Shown here piece by piece: positions 63,843 to 64,000 of a stretch of 64,000 nt of DNA. The stretch is from Anaerolineaceae bacterium (GTDB taxonomy: Bacteria > Chloroflexota > Anaerolineae > Anaerolineales > Anaerolineaceae): positions 1-64,000 of the forward strand of contig JAFPZX010000134.1 of assembly GCA_017417055.1 (NCBI GenBank). Reading direction: 5' to 3'. Each line of letters opens with the position of its first letter. Position 1 is the stretch's first letter. The notes under the pieces were generated by a model. The model did no database searches. It saw only the letters and a program-made list of their open reading frames with translations, and was not told where the DNA came from. The position numbers and the translations under genes are program-made.

Positions 63843-64000
63843 TCACCCTTCAATCTGGTTTTCCAGAATTCTGGCTTTTTCATCTAATAATGCCTCAAAA
63901 ATATTAAGATTATTATATGGGTTCAAATCGTTTTTAAGCATTGAAGCTCTGGCAGCTCCTAAAGCGGCAGCTTTTATATAATTATATGTCTCGTTCAACC
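63843..64000 (-). CDS. C-terminal end of a gene cut by the window edge
   Basis: About 52 codons in frame to a TGA at 63845-63843: YIKAAALGAARASMLKN...NIFEALLDEKARILENQIEG. It lies 28 bp upstream of the YtxH gene, probably in the same operon. Too short to assign. Confidence 0.6.
   Translation of the reverse strand, partial: LNETYNYIKAAALGAARASMLKNDLNPYNNLNIFEALLDEKARILENQIEG

Overview
The window looks like chromosomal DNA from an anaerobic, Gram-positive-type bacterium of moderate GC content. My best guess is an Anaerolineae-like Chloroflexota; a Clostridia-type Firmicute is the main alternative. The pointers are an anaerobic (cbi) cobalamin pathway, a housekeeping cluster of ybeY, pgpH-type HD hydrolase, dgkA, yqeY and DUF1385, the recX and rny genes, and a foldase with an N-terminal membrane anchor. 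The taxonomic call is inference.

Layout. (1) 1-1.1 kb: a family-specific hypothetical gene with a paralogue at 28.3-29.5 kb. (2) 1.2-18.1 kb: one long plus-strand cobalamin block. It opens with a consensus promoter, a cobalamin riboswitch and a terminator. An exported cobaltochelatase (CbiK), a secreted NEAT-like protein and a BtuFCD-type ABC importer come next. Then follow cbiA, C, D, F, G, H, a cbiJ-cbiE-cbiT triple fusion, cbiB, cobD and cbiP. cbiL and the late genes cobU, cobS and cobT are not here. (3) 27.7-18.1 kb, minus strand: a 9.6 kb operon with its own promoter. It encodes three tandem HAD proteins, a circularly permuted cofactor-independent phosphoglycerate mutase homologue, a fused double permease, an ATPase, a solute-binding protein, a small membrane protein and a fourth HAD protein. 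I regard this as the most novel locus; it may import and process a phosphorylated or phosphonate compound. (4) 27.7-36.3 kb: a repeat-rich accessory stretch with the second paralogue, an initiator tRNA, a YbjN-like gene, tcdA, a TatD-family hydrolase, an EcsC-family gene and a VWA gene. (5) 36.2-48.2 kb: a branched-chain amino acid block, ilvB-ilvN-ilvC-ilvD-leuA-leuC-leuD-leuB, an AAA+ ATPase (DUF815), then ilvE. A Fur/PerR-type palindrome lies next to its promoter. (6) 55.8-48.5 kb, minus strand: DUF1385, comEA-like, yqeY, pgpH-type, ybeY, dgkA, rpsF, rpsR and a parvulin foldase with a long acidic insertion. (7) 55.9-63.5 kb, plus strand: a membrane protein, recX, rny, a large anchored protein and a fucose-isomerase-like protein. 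A minus-strand YtxH gene and a gene cut by the window edge close the window.

Two repeat classes cut across this layout. One is a MITE-like family of about 95 bp. Its ends resemble AGGAAAACACTGATTAAT and its core is usually a hairpin of the GGGGACGGTTC...GAACTGTCC type. The other is a set of degenerate short tandem repeats (gttaggagtgagg, tttctgatttccga). These lie between genes and also inside the 28.3 kb coding sequence, where they are translated.
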